Below are positions 42,641-55,640 of a stretch of 64,000 nucleotides of DNA, one piece after another; the first letter of the stretch is position 1; every line of letters starts with the position of its first letter. Source of the DNA: Silene latifolia (lineage: Eukaryota; Streptophyta; Magnoliopsida; Caryophyllales; Caryophyllaceae). A program made the translations under genes and the position numbers. Where the stretch lies: contig NC_133536.1 in NCBI RefSeq assembly GCF_048544455.1, positions 37,962,652 through 38,026,651 on the forward strand, given 5' to 3'. The notes beneath the pieces are model-generated. The model made no database searches. It saw only the letters and a list, made by a program, of their open reading frames with translations, and was not told the origin of the DNA.

Positions 42641-43317
42641 GAATATGCTATTTAATCGAGATATTGTGGATGGAGTAAGAAAAAGATATCTTACAATTTG
42701 ATTAGGTTTCCAAGTTTGCTTTTTAATGTGAATGCAAACCAGCGAAACTGATGAGCTTGACTCGAGAAAATTTCTTAGAATGCGTTAACAATTACTTCTC
42801 ACATTTTATTGAGTTTTTTACGTTTACTTTTTACACAAATATATCTATATTTTCATATGTTGGATTACCAAAATAACTTCATGTATGGCCCATAATTTTA
42901 TGTCATTGCAATCACCAAAGGAGTAATAATAGGGGTAGTTTGGTCAATTAGTTGATTAAAGAAGATCCGTATAAGGAAACGTAAACAATCAAATAAAATG
43001 TTCCAAAACGAAATACGCAAAGAACTCAATGGAACGGAGGAAGTACAAATAATAGGTGAATGCCAATATTAATATGATACAAGTAACTCATGTACTTCAT
43101 AATTCCTATATTGAGCTTAGTCCCCATAATGTAATACGTGCAATTTTAAGACTCATGAGCAATGTATTACACTCCGTAAGTTTTGAGTAAAAATATTCAT
43201 CTTTCACGAAAAAATGTATTATGAGAACAGTTCAATCAACATAGAATTAGCATTTGAATTGAACCTTTTCATGAGTAGGATTTGATATGGTGGTTTCCTA
43301 TAGCATGATGAGGTTTA

Positions 43318-44384
43318 TTAAATGTTGGGTTTTTCTACATGATAACCCTATATTTTTTCAAAATCTACATGGTAACTTTACTTTTCAGAGAACACACATG
43401 ATAACTCTTAACTCTGTTAATACGCATTGCCGTGACCCTTAACTTTTTTTCCGTCAGTTTTATCCGTTAAGTATATGACGTGGCCAATTGAATTTTGAGA
43501 TTTTCTATAAGGTAACCCTATATTTTTAAAAATTCTACAAGTTAACCCTACTTTTTCTACAGACACACGTGCATAAAAATATAATCCACTAATCCTTTTT
43601 TTCACAATTTTACTCGATTACTCCCAAATTATCATATCCACCCTCATTGCCCTTTAATTAACCGAGTTTTTAAAGAAAAATCCAATAAGAACTTTGTTCA
43701 ATATCAAAAAATAAGATATTCTAAATACCAAGTAGAAGTACTTTATTCCGAGCATTATAATAATCAATCCCAAATTTGATTCACAGGAGTTATCTAATTA
43801 ATAAACTTTTGTTTTCAAGACCTCATCAAATACGATAAAATTTAAAATGTTGTAAATACAATAATAACTTACTTCAATTATTCGACAAATTTACACAATA
43901 AATTGACACAATAAAGTTGAGTAAAATTAAGGAGTGGAGACTCATTTGTAAACATTGACTTAATAGTGGATTTCTTTATTAATTATTGAACCCGGTTTTT
44001 GAAAATTTATGGTAATGATACCTTAAAGAGATGATGATATTAAGAGTTGACGTTTTTTGGAGTAATCGAGTGAAAAATGTACTAAGAATGATAAATTTAT
44101 GAACTAAGGGAGTATTTTTAAGAGTGTTTATCTTGTAAAAAAAAAATGAATAGGGTTATTTTGTAGGATTTTAAAAAAATAGAGGGTTACCTTGTAGAAA
44201 GTCTCAAAATTCAATTTGCCACGTCACATACTTAACGGACAAAATTGACTTAAAAAAAGTTAAGGGTCACGGCAATGCGTATTAACAGAGTTGAGGGTTG
44301 CCATGTGTGTTCTCTGAAAAGTAGGGTTACCATGTAGAATTTGAAAAAACACAGGGTTACCATGTAGAATAACCCTTAAATGTT
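43318..44384. mobile_element. MULE with long inverted repeats and 9-bp target duplication
   Basis: Element 43327-44375 (1,049 bp). TTAAATGTT is at 43318-43326 and 44376-44384. Inverted arms of about 235 bp (43327-43560 and 44140-44375) start GGGTTTTTCTACATGATAACCC / GGGTTATTCTACATGGTAACCC and contain internal ATGGTAACCCT-type repeats. A 9-bp duplication and long inverted repeats are marks of the Mutator superfamily. No transposase. Confidence 0.92.
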
Positions 44385-44613
44385 TATAAAACCAAATATT
44401 ACAAGTGGCCCGTGCATCGCACGGGCATTAAATCTAGTATATATATATAAAAGTGGCTTTTTTCAGAACATGTGGTAGTCTCCACGTTTTATAAAACTCT
44501 AATAATTAAAAAACAAAAAAATGGTTATTTTAACTCTTTACGTACTGGTTAGATAACAAAAAAAATCTATTAAGAGACCTATATCATTTAAGAGATAAAG
44601 TTCAACAAATAAA

Positions 44614-44913
44614 TACTCCCTCCTATTCTGGATAATAGTCCCATTGTGGGCATGGTACGGGAATTAAGGGAAAGAGTTAAATAATGTAAAGTATTGTAGT
44701 GGGGTGAGGTAATTGGAGAGATGGAAGATATTGTGGGGTATTATTGTGAGTGAAGTGATTAAAATAAGTATTGTTTTGGGTTGAGGTGGGGTATTGTTGT
44801 GGAGTTGAAGTGATTAAAATAAGTATAAAAGTTTACCAAAAATAGACAATGGGACATTATTGTGAATAGACGGAAACGGACAATGAGACACTTATGTAGA
44901 ATAGGAGGGCGTA
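44614..44913. mobile_element. Stowaway-type MITE
   Basis: Element about 44616-44911, ends CTCCCTCCTATTCTGGATAATAGTCCCATTG and (right) CAATGAGACACTTATGTAGAATAGGAGGGCG, flanked by TA. Confidence 0.82.
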
Positions 44914-45514
44914 ATACTTTTTATATAGTTGTTGGAAATTGGAACGGATCAAAATTGTGCTTCTTCCATATGTTTTCAGTATATAAGCATCTTTGCTTTT
45001 CCAAACAATAGTTTCATCCATGATTCATTAATTATAGTTATTTTTTCTGTGATGATTATTTACTTTCTCTTTGCTTTGTTAGTTTTTTAAGTCGTTTTTG
45101 CCATATAATTTGTATTCTATTTATTCTAATGAGCATTCATCATATTGGTAGGTTCACTTATATAGGGAATCATCTTAAAGAGGCTACTCAATCAGCTTAC
45201 TCGTGAATAATTCAAGACGGCAACGCCAATCCTATTAGCAACAAGGTAGCAACTAACATTTTTTTGTCCCTTTGCTCATATAATCATATTCTACTTCCTT
45301 CCATCTTAGTTTGTATATTAATTAATTCTATCGATATTCGTTGGTTTTACTTGAGCTTACTTTTTAATACGGAGTATTTCGGTTGTTATTTAGCAAATAA
45401 CATACATATGATAATCCAACTAACCTATCTACTTAGATATAAGGTAGATTGGAGTAATTTAGCGCGATTTTACTATTCACTCAGTTGGTGGATTTGGGAG
45501 ACAGAGAGACGTAT

Positions 45515-46040
45515 CACTACTACAGATACAGCCTATAACAACGGGTAAAAACCGTTGTAAAATAAAAAAGCGGACGTTGTTAAAGCGGCCGTTGTAGAAG
45601 GTATTTACAACGGTTTGCTTATTTATTGAAACCGTTGTCTAAAGTATTCACCACGGTTAAAAGCCGTTGTTGTTGGGTGTTCTCCGTTGTGGAAAGTGTC
45701 TCAAAATTTTGGAGGGAATAATATAACAACGGTTGTCGTATGTATAACCGTTGTTGTAACTTTCCCTCCAAAATTATGAAGTCTTTTGACAACGGGTGGA
45801 TGTTACATACCCGTTGTTGAAACTGTTATTAACAACGGTTCTTTGTTTAATACCCGTTGTTGTAATTTTACCTCCAAAATTGTGAATACTTTTAACAACG
45901 GTTCTTCGATTAAAACCTGTTGTTGAATATTATGCGCGGGTATTTGTGAATGTCATTCACAACGGTGTTATTTTTATTAACCGTTGTTAAAGGTATTCAC
46001 AACGGGTTTTTTTAGTAACCGTTTTTATTACAAACGCCTA
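45515..46040. repeat. CACTA left subterminal repeat array
   Basis: More than ten ACAACGGTT/AACCGTTGT and ACAACGGGT/ACCCGTTGT motifs in both orientations, often as close inverted pairs. In characterised CACTA elements such repeats bind the TnpA-type protein; here that is inferred. Confidence 0.9.
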
Positions 46041-46539
46041 ATGTTTTGAAAAAATAAATTGGTTTCATGCTATTCAAAACCTCGCATATGTCGTGACACC
46101 ATATACCAAAGACCAAAGATAAATCACAAAATTGGGTTCATCGAACTCAATAGATTCAATTCAACCACAACAAAGAAATGTGCATCATATATATATATAC
46201 TTACAAGGAGTTGAATTTACATGAACTAATCATTCCCTAACTTCAACAAAAAATTTACTAATAAGTTGATCTAAACTCCGAGTATCATGCATTTCTAATA
46301 TATTCTAAGACGTAGTTGCCCCACATGTCTCTTACCTCGTCTATATCTATATTTGAGTACTTTTGCTCAACTGCTTACGACGGTTTGATTGCATACTTTG
46401 GGAAAAAACAAAGAGAAGACATTATGGTATATATAGCGAAGCAGCAAGACAACATAGCAACATCATGGCATATATATATAGCAGCAAGCAAGACAACATT
46501 AGCTCTAATTTAAAAAAAGTAATAAACACATTATTAAAT

Positions 46540-49500
46540 TACTAACCTTTGGAGGAATAATGATATATCTTCGCCTAATAATCTCCAACATGAACCGACA
46601 AGCGTAGTATCCACATTGTATGCTATCCGGGTCAAGTAGGGCCTATTATTACATAAAAACAAACAGACGAGAAGGCTTACATCGAAATCTTGAACTTTAG
46701 GTATTCTATTAGTATTAAACACAGATTTTGCACTTAATGTTATTGTATTTGAGCACGTACCCCTGTTATCGTAATAAATTCGGGGCCAACATCGAATCTT
46801 TCGTGGGTTGATCCTGCTCGTTTGCTCTTTTCTTCTCAAAGGCCCTATTTTTTAAAAATAAAAAAGGAGGCAGAAACTCATTTTTTAGGGGCAAAAATGA
46901 GCTTTTTTCTATAAATAAAAATTGAAACTTAATGTTATTATAAATAAATCAGTATTATAAACTTACATATTAATCAAGCGCTTAAAAGTCTCGCTTGGTT
47001 CGTGATGTATAGAGTCCAACCAGTAAACTTTTTTCTTTGTCGGCATGATGGCTGCTAGCACCCAATGAGTCCTACATCAAGAGACATCATCATTATTAAC
47101 AAGTACATATATTAGTTATGAAAATGCAATTGTAGGGGGAAACGTAATATTAATTTGTTTATTACCCTTTTTCATTATAAGCGCCAAAAATCGACTTCTT
47201 GGTTGTCGTCAATTCTTTGAGCAATATAATCTACCCGTTCTTCGAACGAGAAATCCGGAATAAATAAAGATAAAACATAGGGGCACAGGAATCCGTATTG
47301 ATCAGATGGAATATTCTTCTCGGGGATCACTCTGGTTTGCAATATCCTACATTATTACGGTATTAATTCCGGTATTTAAAACACTATCTACCTAGTACTA
47401 GTCAGAATATTAGACTATGAAATTATTTATTAAGAAACTTACTTCATCCAAACAAATATGTGTTGGACATCAATCTGGTCTAGTCCAAATTTATACGGCT
47501 AGCGATCCCATGATATGCATGCTTGGCGCTCAGCCCCTAGAATATCCTCCTCGAGCGGAATAATTATCGGTTGCTCTCGGAGGCTATGCGACGATGGCCA
47601 CCTCCCGATACAGTCTCATCATCGTCCCCGTTCTTACTTTTTCCATGTAATCCTTCCCTTTATATTTTGTGGAGTTTATACTCCTAACTTTCACGGCCGG
47701 GAAAGAATGAGTCTTTGATGTGGTGCTACTACCACCACCAGCCTACACATGTAGTATAGATAATTAAAATAATAAAAAATCCAAAGGTAACATATCCTAG
47801 TTGGAGTAATAAAAATAAAAGCGTACTTAATTAAATACCTCGTCAACCTGCTCTTTCAATGATGAGGTAGTAGTAGCGAGTAAGACTGGGACTTAGGCTT
47901 ATCAGTCTTTTTGTCCCCTACACAAAATTACCATGCTTTTTATAAATACAGACAAAATATAAATAAAGGGGCGAGGTTAATTTTTTAAAAAATGGAGAAG
48001 TTAATTAAATACATACCTCATCAAGTTGTTGTGAAGTCGAGGTTGTTGGCATGTCTGTGGACTTAGGCTTATCCGCCAAAGCCGCCTTTTTTGTTTCCTA
48101 CAAAAAAAAAAATAACATATAAATTTAACATATAAAAACATTCAACAATTAAAAATGTAACACATATATATATATAAAGGTATTTCTTCTAACCCCAACT
48201 CGCTTTCCGCTTTGCTCGGGAGGCGGCGGAGATATCTTCGCCAAGTAGATGTGAGTATTAGGCCATTGGATGAAACTTCCAAGCGCATCTCCCGAAATGG
48301 TAATGTCGTCACGAATCGGGACAGCGGTGGAACGTTTTCATGGCCTGGAAAGACTGTAGTTATCTCTACTATTGTATGATTCGGCAAAAGTTTTTCGCCA
48401 TGAATAACTACGATTTCATTTCGCTGCTGATTTGTTTTCTACGAGACCCCGGCCAACACGCACACGTGGCTTTTCGATTCTATTAGGGTCGAAGAATAAC
48501 GGCCTATTGTTTACGGCTTTGAAGAATATACACATACATACATTATTATATCTTTGCAAAAACGCTTCAAAGATTCAAAAGATTTTGCAAAAACGCTTTC
48601 TCTCAAGGGCCGATTTTTGCACAAACTTCAAAGATTCATATAAATTTAACTAATTAAACACTTCATGCATACCTTATCGAAAACAGGGAACCGACTTGAA
48701 GGGGATGTATCTTTGTTTTCCATCAGCCGTCTTCTCATCAAGTTGCATCTCCTTTTCAGACCCATTATTTACCTAATAAAATTAACCAATTCAATGGCAC
48801 CATGTCGAAGTTGGCGGTGAACACACCCCCTGATCTTACCCAAAAAAAAAAAAAAAGAAAAATAAGGAAGTATATTAGGTACACGATCGGCTTTAGTTGT
48901 TACAACTTCGAAAGCATTATTAGGTACACGATCTTTCAATCTCGTTGACCGATACTTCCTTCTCATGTATTGCCAAGGTAGTAGCGGCCTCTTCACCAAT
49001 CTGTTGTACCTTATTATTACCCCCTTTAGAAATGACATCCTCCATCATCTTCACTTCTTCTTCGGAAAGCTTACCTCCGAAAGATTCACTTTAGTAGTAC
49101 GGATGCCATTAATCAAGTCGCTTGCCAAGAATGTAATGTGTCAACAATTTTTATCCCAACAATAACATGTGAATTGAACTTAAATGAAAATAATAGAATA
49201 AATGTTACCATGTCGGCGTTCTCGGACTTAGTCTTCCTTTTCTTCTTTATCCGGCGCTTTTCCCATAATATTTCGTTACTCAACCTCGTAACGGGACGCC
49301 CCTCAAACGACCTGGATGTTCGGGTCGGCCGATCGCTCTAGCAAGAACGTCATTACGACCACCGGGAGTGAATTTCCCTTCTTCTACCTCTTTCAATACG
49401 TTATCCTATAATATATTAAATAAACTTCAAATTATATTTGTGACTAAAATAATAAAGTTAGTAATGAACTCGTCTTAATAAAATAATGCTTACTATGTTG

Positions 49501-50418
49501 GCCAAAACTTCCTCATCGTATTTGTCATGCGACGACCGGGATCCTTTAGGCGTGTGCCCATGTTTATAAGTTACATGCCGATCCACCTCTTTCACTCCCT
49601 TTGCCACCCACACATTAACATGGTAACATTTATACACGTAAATGTGTATCAATGCAAGTCCAAGTGTGATTAAAAAATAAAGTCTCACAGGGCAATAATG
49701 CATGCTACTTACGAGGTCCTCTTCTATCTTTCTCAGAATCCGCCTCGAGAACCATAGAATTTCCCCTTCTTGCATGAAATGTTAGCACGATTTCTTTTGC
49801 TAACGGCCTTCAAATAATTATATAAAAGCGCAAGTAGATGAGATAATAAAAAGATTATATAAAGGACTCATTAATTAAAAAAATGATAGGTAAATCGTTA
49901 AAAGGCGAGGATATTTAACCTGAAACTTCTCAGTAGTTCTCATCTTTTTGAAAAGATCCCATTCTTCCTGCTTGATGGTGGGACACTTGTTTTCCGGTGG
50001 GCTCTTACGCATCTCCCCGTTGCCTTGTCCACATACAACCAATCCCTAGCAACGCCACACTTCCACCGCCTGTGGACATCACCGCCTTATGCATTAAATA
50101 CTCATCATGACTTTCATCGGGTATAATAAAGCCTTCCTTTATACGAGCCAAGTATAACTCCGCCAATTTTGGATTCAAACTTTTAACATCCTCTAAATGG
50201 ATAGGCACAAACTGTCTTGTGCAAGCACCAATCCAACTGGAGAAAAACCCGCATTTGGACCAAGAGGGAAACCCTTCTCACTCCATGTTATTTCGAGCAA
50301 CTGCTTTTAGCGGCTATAGTCAAGCAAGGACTTTCTTGCACTTCGTAGCACCCCTCTCACCAGGCTTATTATCACCAGGCTCATTATTCTTTTGACTTCT
50401 TTTACGTTTTTCACCCAT
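46540..50418 (-). pseudogene. CACTA second gene: N-terminal transposon domain plus Ulp1-like (C48) peptidase
   Basis: ATG at 50418 (MGEKRKRSQ), then several short exons. Recognisable pieces: RGATKCKKVL; FSSWIGACTRQFVPIHLEDVK; PPENKCPTIKQEEWDLFKKM; TYKHGHTPKGSRSSHDKYDEEVL joined to KFTPGGRNDVLARAIGRPEHPGRLRGV (as in many plant CACTA proteins). Near the C-terminus: QYGFLCPYVLSLFIPDFSF, then THWVLAAIMPTKKKVYWLDSI and QCGYYACRFMLEIIRRR. HWVLA, WLDS and CGYY supply the His, Asp and Cys of a C48 (Ulp1/SENP) peptidase. In-frame stops around 50310-50350 and a frame change near 50050 break the N-terminal part. The domain is often captured by plant CACTA and MULE elements. Confidence 0.75.
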
Positions 50419-50889
50419 GATAATCCTAAAAACCAAATATGAATGATATAGCTGGATATGAACAACTTAACAACGTACATGCAGAGTATTATCTAAAACC
50501 CTAAACCCTAATAGGAATGAAAACGTAAAACAACAGATTGAGCTTCTAAAATCCTAAACCCTGATAAGAGGAGTAAAGTAGATGATGCGGGATGATAAAG
50601 ATAACAAAGAAGACGAAAAACAAACAGATGCATGAAAAAAGAAACAAGATGATCGTCTTAAAACCCTAATGACGAAACACAAAATTAAAGTGAACATACC
50701 TGTTGATGATGATGATAAAGAGAACGAGCGGGATGATAAGGGAAGGCAACGGAATCTGGCTCCTAAATCAAGCGGCGGCGGCGACGAGAATGTAAAAAGC
50801 GAGGAAGAGAGAAGGATTAACACAGGATACCAACGGTTGGAGTAATAATGTTGTGTGTGTTTGTGTATGGCATCTTTGGATGGGTTTCT

Positions 50890-51120
50890 ATATTAGTTTT
50901 TTATTAAGACAAACTATTAACAACGGGTCAATAAACGTCAACCGTTGTCAAAACTTTATTACAACGGTTAAAATATACCCGTTGTAATATATTTTCACCA
51001 AATTAGCGCCAAAATGAAATATGTCAAAAACAATAATTGACAACGGGTAGAGGTACTACACCCGTTGTTGAAAGTATTAACAACGGGTAATTTAAATATA
51101 ACCGTTGTTATTGTCGAACC
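50890..51120. promoter_or_regulatory. Internal copy of CACTA subterminal repeats, upstream of second gene
   Basis: Holds ACAACGGGT..ACCGTTGT pairs and the sequence TTTTCACCAAATTAGCGCCAAAA, closely matching TTTTCACTAATTTGGCGCCAAAC in the right subterminal region (about 55063-55085) with the same order of flanking repeats. It sits just upstream of the second gene as the right-end array sits upstream of the TnpD gene, so it may be a duplicated promoter module. A 23-bp T-run at 51121-51143 borders it. Confidence 0.75.
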
Positions 51121-51224
51121 TCTTTTTTTTTTTTTTTTTTTTTAAAATTACATTAATTCCATTACGGTCAAACTCAGTAACAATACATACTTTATGAATA
51201 ATGAAGCACCATATCTTTGCAACA

Positions 51225-54200
51225 TTATTCAAAGAATTTCAACACCAAAGATCCACATCTAATAATAAGATCAAGAAAATAAGACAACACCAAAGATGCA
51301 TGCATACTGTGTCCCGATGAACTATCTCGGGATCGGGGGCGTTTCTTGGATGTCATAGTTTCTTCGTTAACCCAAATACCTTCACCATGGTCATCACGCA
51401 TATAGATGCTTTCGGTGTCCTCATGATCAGTGTCAACATCGTCGAAATAAGATACGGTGGTAGACTGATCCATTCCCTCAAAAACGACATCCCGATCATC
51501 ATCATCATTATCGGATGGACTACTCCTTCTTTTCCTTATAGACATACAACAATGACCACTTCTTATCCATAGGATCGGTGACATAGAACACTTGTTTAGC
51601 TTGGGATGCCATTATGAAAGGATCATCCTTATTATTGCCAACCTTACCCAGATTGACCAACGTAAATCCCATCTTATCCTTTCGGACACAATGGATGTTG
51701 TTATCAACCCAATTACATCGAAACAAAGGCATTGTGAAATCAATGTAATCTAGTACCAATATTTCTTGAATAACACCATAATAAAGGCATTTTCCCCAAA
51801 TAGGCTTTTTATCTTTTGAAGTAGCAAAGTGCATTGCCTCAAATTCTGAACTCACACCACTATTTTGCATTGTGCTCACCTCATCTTGCTCGCGGGTGTA
51901 AAAAGTATATCCATTAATGGCAAAACTGTTGTAAAAGGTGACCCTGGCATTTGGACCTAAACCAAGACGTAGTAACCTAGGAGAGATGTCATAACCGGTT
52001 TGATCGAAGACAATCGTAAGACAATATTCCTAAACCACTCTGGAAACGTCTTCGTATGCTCGTTCGCAATCCACTTCTCGGTCTTGTTTTGGTAATCGTA
52101 TTTGAGCTCATCTTTGTGTTGTTGAATATAAGGTTGCACCTCATCTTCGTTGTTTAGCACATACATGTGTGCTAAATGCAACATTTCACGTGTCACAATT
52201 TTTTCAACCCGGCCCCTAATACCTTTTCCGGTCATCCAGTCACTATGACGATTCTTAGGAACGCCAATCAACTCCTCGGGGGAGAGATGAGCGTAACAAT
52301 ATGAAAGAGCTTCGTCTAAAATAGCGCGTTCAAAGAATACAACCTTCCTGGACGATACCGATTAGATGTATAGTCCTTGTAGACTTTCATCAATCTTTCG
52401 AAAGGATACTGGTATCTCAAGTACACGGGCCCAAGGTACAAAATCTCCCTAACCAAGTGAATGGTCGGATGAATCATGATAGTGAAGAAAGAGGGTGGAA
52501 AATACATTTCCAACCGACAAAGAGAGGTTACAACGAGGTCCCGCAATGAATCCGCGTCATCGGGATCGATGACTTTCTCGCATATGGACTGGAAGAAGAG
52601 ACAGAATCTAGTTATAGCATATCTTACCTTTTCGGGTAAAATGGAACGAATAGCCACGTGTAGTAATTGTTGCATCAAAGTGTGACAATCATGTGACTTT
52701 AACCCGCTGAGTTTTAGGTCTTGCATCGACACTAGGCTTTTGATGTTCGACGAATAACCATGTGGCACTTTAATTCCATTCAAGCATGCACAGAACTCTT
52801 TTCTCTCATTCCGTGAAAGGGTAAAAGCTGATGGCGGTAAAAATGTACGATTACCTCTCTTCTGTGGTGCCAACTCTAGCCTAATACCCATCATTTTCAT
52901 ATCTTCCCTAGCTGCGGCGTTATCCTTTGTTTTACCAGGAACATTCGAAGGGTATTGATAATATTATCACGACATTTTTCTCAATGTGCATGAAATCGAG
53001 GCAATGCCTCGACCTCCGTCGTCGCCAATATGGAAGTTTATCAAAAAATATGGATCTTTTCTTATACCCACGAGTAGACAATTTAGAGCCGCTCTTCTTC
53101 CCATAATCTATCTCAATATGCTTTACTTTCCGATAAACTTCATGCCCACTCAAAATTCTAGGAGGTTGACGAAGTTCTTGTCTTCCATTGAATGCTTTCT
53201 GCGTCTTGCGATAACAATGGTCATGATACAAGAACCTCCTATTTCCCATATACACATACTTACGAGAAGACTTCAAGTATTCGGACTCGATATCCTCCCC
53301 ACACAATGGACAAGCCTCTTTCCCATGAACTGTGTGCCCGAAAGGTCGCCATAAGTCGATAGTCGGTTATTGTACACAATAACATCGCTCTCAAATTGAA
53401 AGTTTCGTTCTTATATGCATCAAATACTTCTATCCCACTATCCCACAACAATCGCAAATCATCTAGAAGAGGTTCCAAATATACATCTATATCATTTCCA
53501 GGTTGTTTAGGGCCATAAATTAACAACGACAACATCAAATACTTTCTTTTCATGCACACATATGGAGGTAAGTTATAAATAGCCAACACTACGGCCAAGT
53601 ACTATGTTGGCTACTCATGTTTCCGTGTGGGTTCATTCCATCGATGGACGGCGCTAGACGTAAGTTTCTAGGTTCATTGCCGAACTCGGGATACTTAGCG
53701 TCGAACGATTTCCATTGCTTACCATCTCTCGGTGTCTTAGCTTTCCATCATTTATTCTTCCCTGTTTCATGCCAAGTTAACATTTTTGCATCATCGGATT
53801 CGCATAAATCCTTATGACTCTTGGTATCAATGGAAAATACCACAACACCTTAGCCGGGATCCCTTCCTTATCCTTATAACGCCACTCCAAACATTTAGGG
53901 CAATTGGTTAAGTTTTGATATAATTTCCGATACAATATGCAATCATTTGGACATGCATGTATTTTCTCATATTTCATACCCACTCCTCTTATTAGTTTTT
54001 TCGCCTCATATGTCTTAACAGGTAGAACATTACCATCCGGAAGCAACTCCTTTATCAAGGCTAAAAAACTAGTGAAACACGTGTCACTCACCCCATTTGC
54101 CCCCTTGATATTATACAACTTCACCACAAATAGACATTTTTGTGAACTTACAACCAGGATACAGAGGTGCTTCGGACTCACACAACTTCTCATACATGTT

Positions 54201-54637
54201 GTTAAGGTCATCCCAATTACTAGTGTCATCACCTACATCTTCAAAAGCAATGGACTCATCATCATTCTCTTCATTATCTATAGACCCAACATTCAACTTC
54301 TATGCTTCCAACTCTTCCAACTCAAAAACTCGGCAAACTCGGGATCATCGCTTAGCCTTTCGTGTACCTCAACATCATCTTCTTCCGAGTTATTCTCTTC
54401 CTCTAATGATTCCCCATGAAAAATCCAAAGTGTATAGGATCGACTAAATCTCCACTTTTCTAGGTGTATTTTAACGTCCGGAAAAGCCATATAGCTAATA
54501 TTACCACATCTTTCACAAGGACATGCAATACTAGAAGAACCTTTCAAATTGTTCGAAACGAATTCATAAAATTCAGCTAAACCATCCTTGTAGGTGCGGT
54601 CACTCATATTTGCATCAATCATCCAAGTTCGAGTCAT
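51225..54637 (-). pseudogene. CACTA TnpD-type transposase, broken
   Basis: From ATG 54637 the N-terminal transposase-associated domain is seen (CPCERCGNISY, then YTLWIFHGES). An acidic linker follows, then tnp2-type transposase segments across several frames: FLALIKELLPDGNVLPVKTYEAKKLI; KIHACPNDCILYR and CPKCLEWRY; DLRLLWDSGIEVFDAY; RFLYHDHCYRKTQKAFNG; DKLPYWRRR, HCLDFMHIEKNV; LSRNERKEFCACLNGIKVPHGYSSNIK; LSGLKSHDCHTLMQQLLHVAIR; SLCRLEMYFPPSFFTIMIHPTIHL; and a C-terminal YVTDPMDKKW. The order is normal for TnpD proteins (about 1,000 residues). Several frameshifts and stops separate the pieces. Confidence 0.88.
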
Positions 54638-54949
54638 TATTCTACATTCGTAATAATAGGCAACTAATTCAGAAAATACAATAATAGGCAAACAAATAAA
54701 CGAAATTCAGGAAAGCAATTAAGCTAAATTATCAACAAATTAGATAATATAACCCAAAAAATCCTATATCTAGTTATAATAAGCGTTGCTAAGAAACATA
54801 TATATACCTGATTGATAAACACGCGCGATGAGGAGAGAAGACGTGACAACAAAGTGACGGAGATGAAGACAGAGAGACGATCGGGTGTTTTGGATGATAT
54901 AGTAGCGAGATTAGCTTGTGTTTGTGTTTGTAGCGTATAACAGAATAAA

Positions 54950-55305
54950 GCAATATGTTGTTCTTAAGATTTTCATAATATTAATAACAACGGTTATTGA
55001 GTCTACAACCGTTGTTAAAACGTATTAAAAACGGGTTCTAATATAACCGTTGTTATTACTTTTCACTAATTTGGCGCCAAACCATTAACAACGGTTAAAT
55101 TTTAACCGTTGTTATTAGTTTTCTCAATAACAACGGTTGTTTAAGTATGACCCGTTGTTAAAACCAATAACAACGGTTAACAACACAGAACCGTTGTAAT
55201 TAAGTTTGGTAAAATTCGCGGAATCAATTCTACAACGTGTTTTGATGATTTTCGTGAATAAGCGTTGTTAAAGGGCCGTTGTGGTTGCCTGTATTTGTAG
55301 TAGTG
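54950..55305. repeat. CACTA right subterminal repeat array
   Basis: At least ten ACAACGG/CCGTTGT motifs, mostly as inverted pairs of the type AACAACGGTTA...TAACCGTTGTT, ending in GTATTTGTAGTAGTG. It is the likely promoter side of the TnpD gene. Confidence 0.9.
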
Positions 55306-55555
55306 TATTCAGGATATAATTTTCTTCCTGAGATTGTGATTGTACAGAGAGGCGTGCTTTTAAGATTACGATACGATAGACAAATGATTGGAACGGAGGA
55401 AGATTGTTTAAAAGTGAGTAACTTCCATGACTTCATGCGCATAAGCAGCACACTATGGCCAAACTAATTGATAGATTTCTGGGCTTGTTTGTGCTCTCTT
55501 CGCGACCACACTATGGCTACCTCAAGATGGTGACCTGCTAGAGTGACATAAATAC

Positions 55556-55640
<85 letters not shown>
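55556..55640. repeat. (ATT)n microsatellite
   Basis: About 85 bp of perfect ATT repeat within the right part of Helitron-like element 3. Confidence 0.97.

Larger units (their letters stand above)
41339..44437 (+). mobile_element. Non-autonomous Helitron-like element 2
   Basis: Starts TCTATCTATATTAATAAAGGAAGC and ends with a perfect hairpin GCCCGTGCATCGCACGGGC followed by ATTAAATCTAG and T (CTAG at 44434-44437). 3.1 kb, no coding region. It carries a 190-bp repeat and a 1.05-kb MULE with its own target duplication. Hairpin 11-12 bases from a CTAG end is the classic Helitron terminus. Confidence 0.78.
45512..55308 (-). mobile_element. CACTA (En/Spm) DNA transposon, 9.8 kb
   Basis: Element 45515-55305 with inverted ends CACTACTACAGATACAGCC and (complement of right end) CACTACTACAAATACAGGC, flanked by a 3-bp duplication TAT (45512-45514, 55306-55308). 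Subterminal regions are packed with ACAACGG/CCGTTGT motifs. On the minus strand, a TnpD-type transposase (54637 to about 51225) is followed by a second gene with a Ulp1-like domain (50418 to about 46500). Both genes are broken, so the copy is probably not autonomous now. Confidence 0.95.

Noticed and set aside
39793-44437. Protein-coding Helitron (Rep/helicase)
   Set aside because: No Rep or helicase motifs found in any frame; elements called non-autonomous.
45515-55305. Centromeric or satellite array built on ACAACGG motifs
   Set aside because: Motifs cluster at the two ends and at one internal site of a CACTA element with TAT duplication, so they are subterminal repeats.
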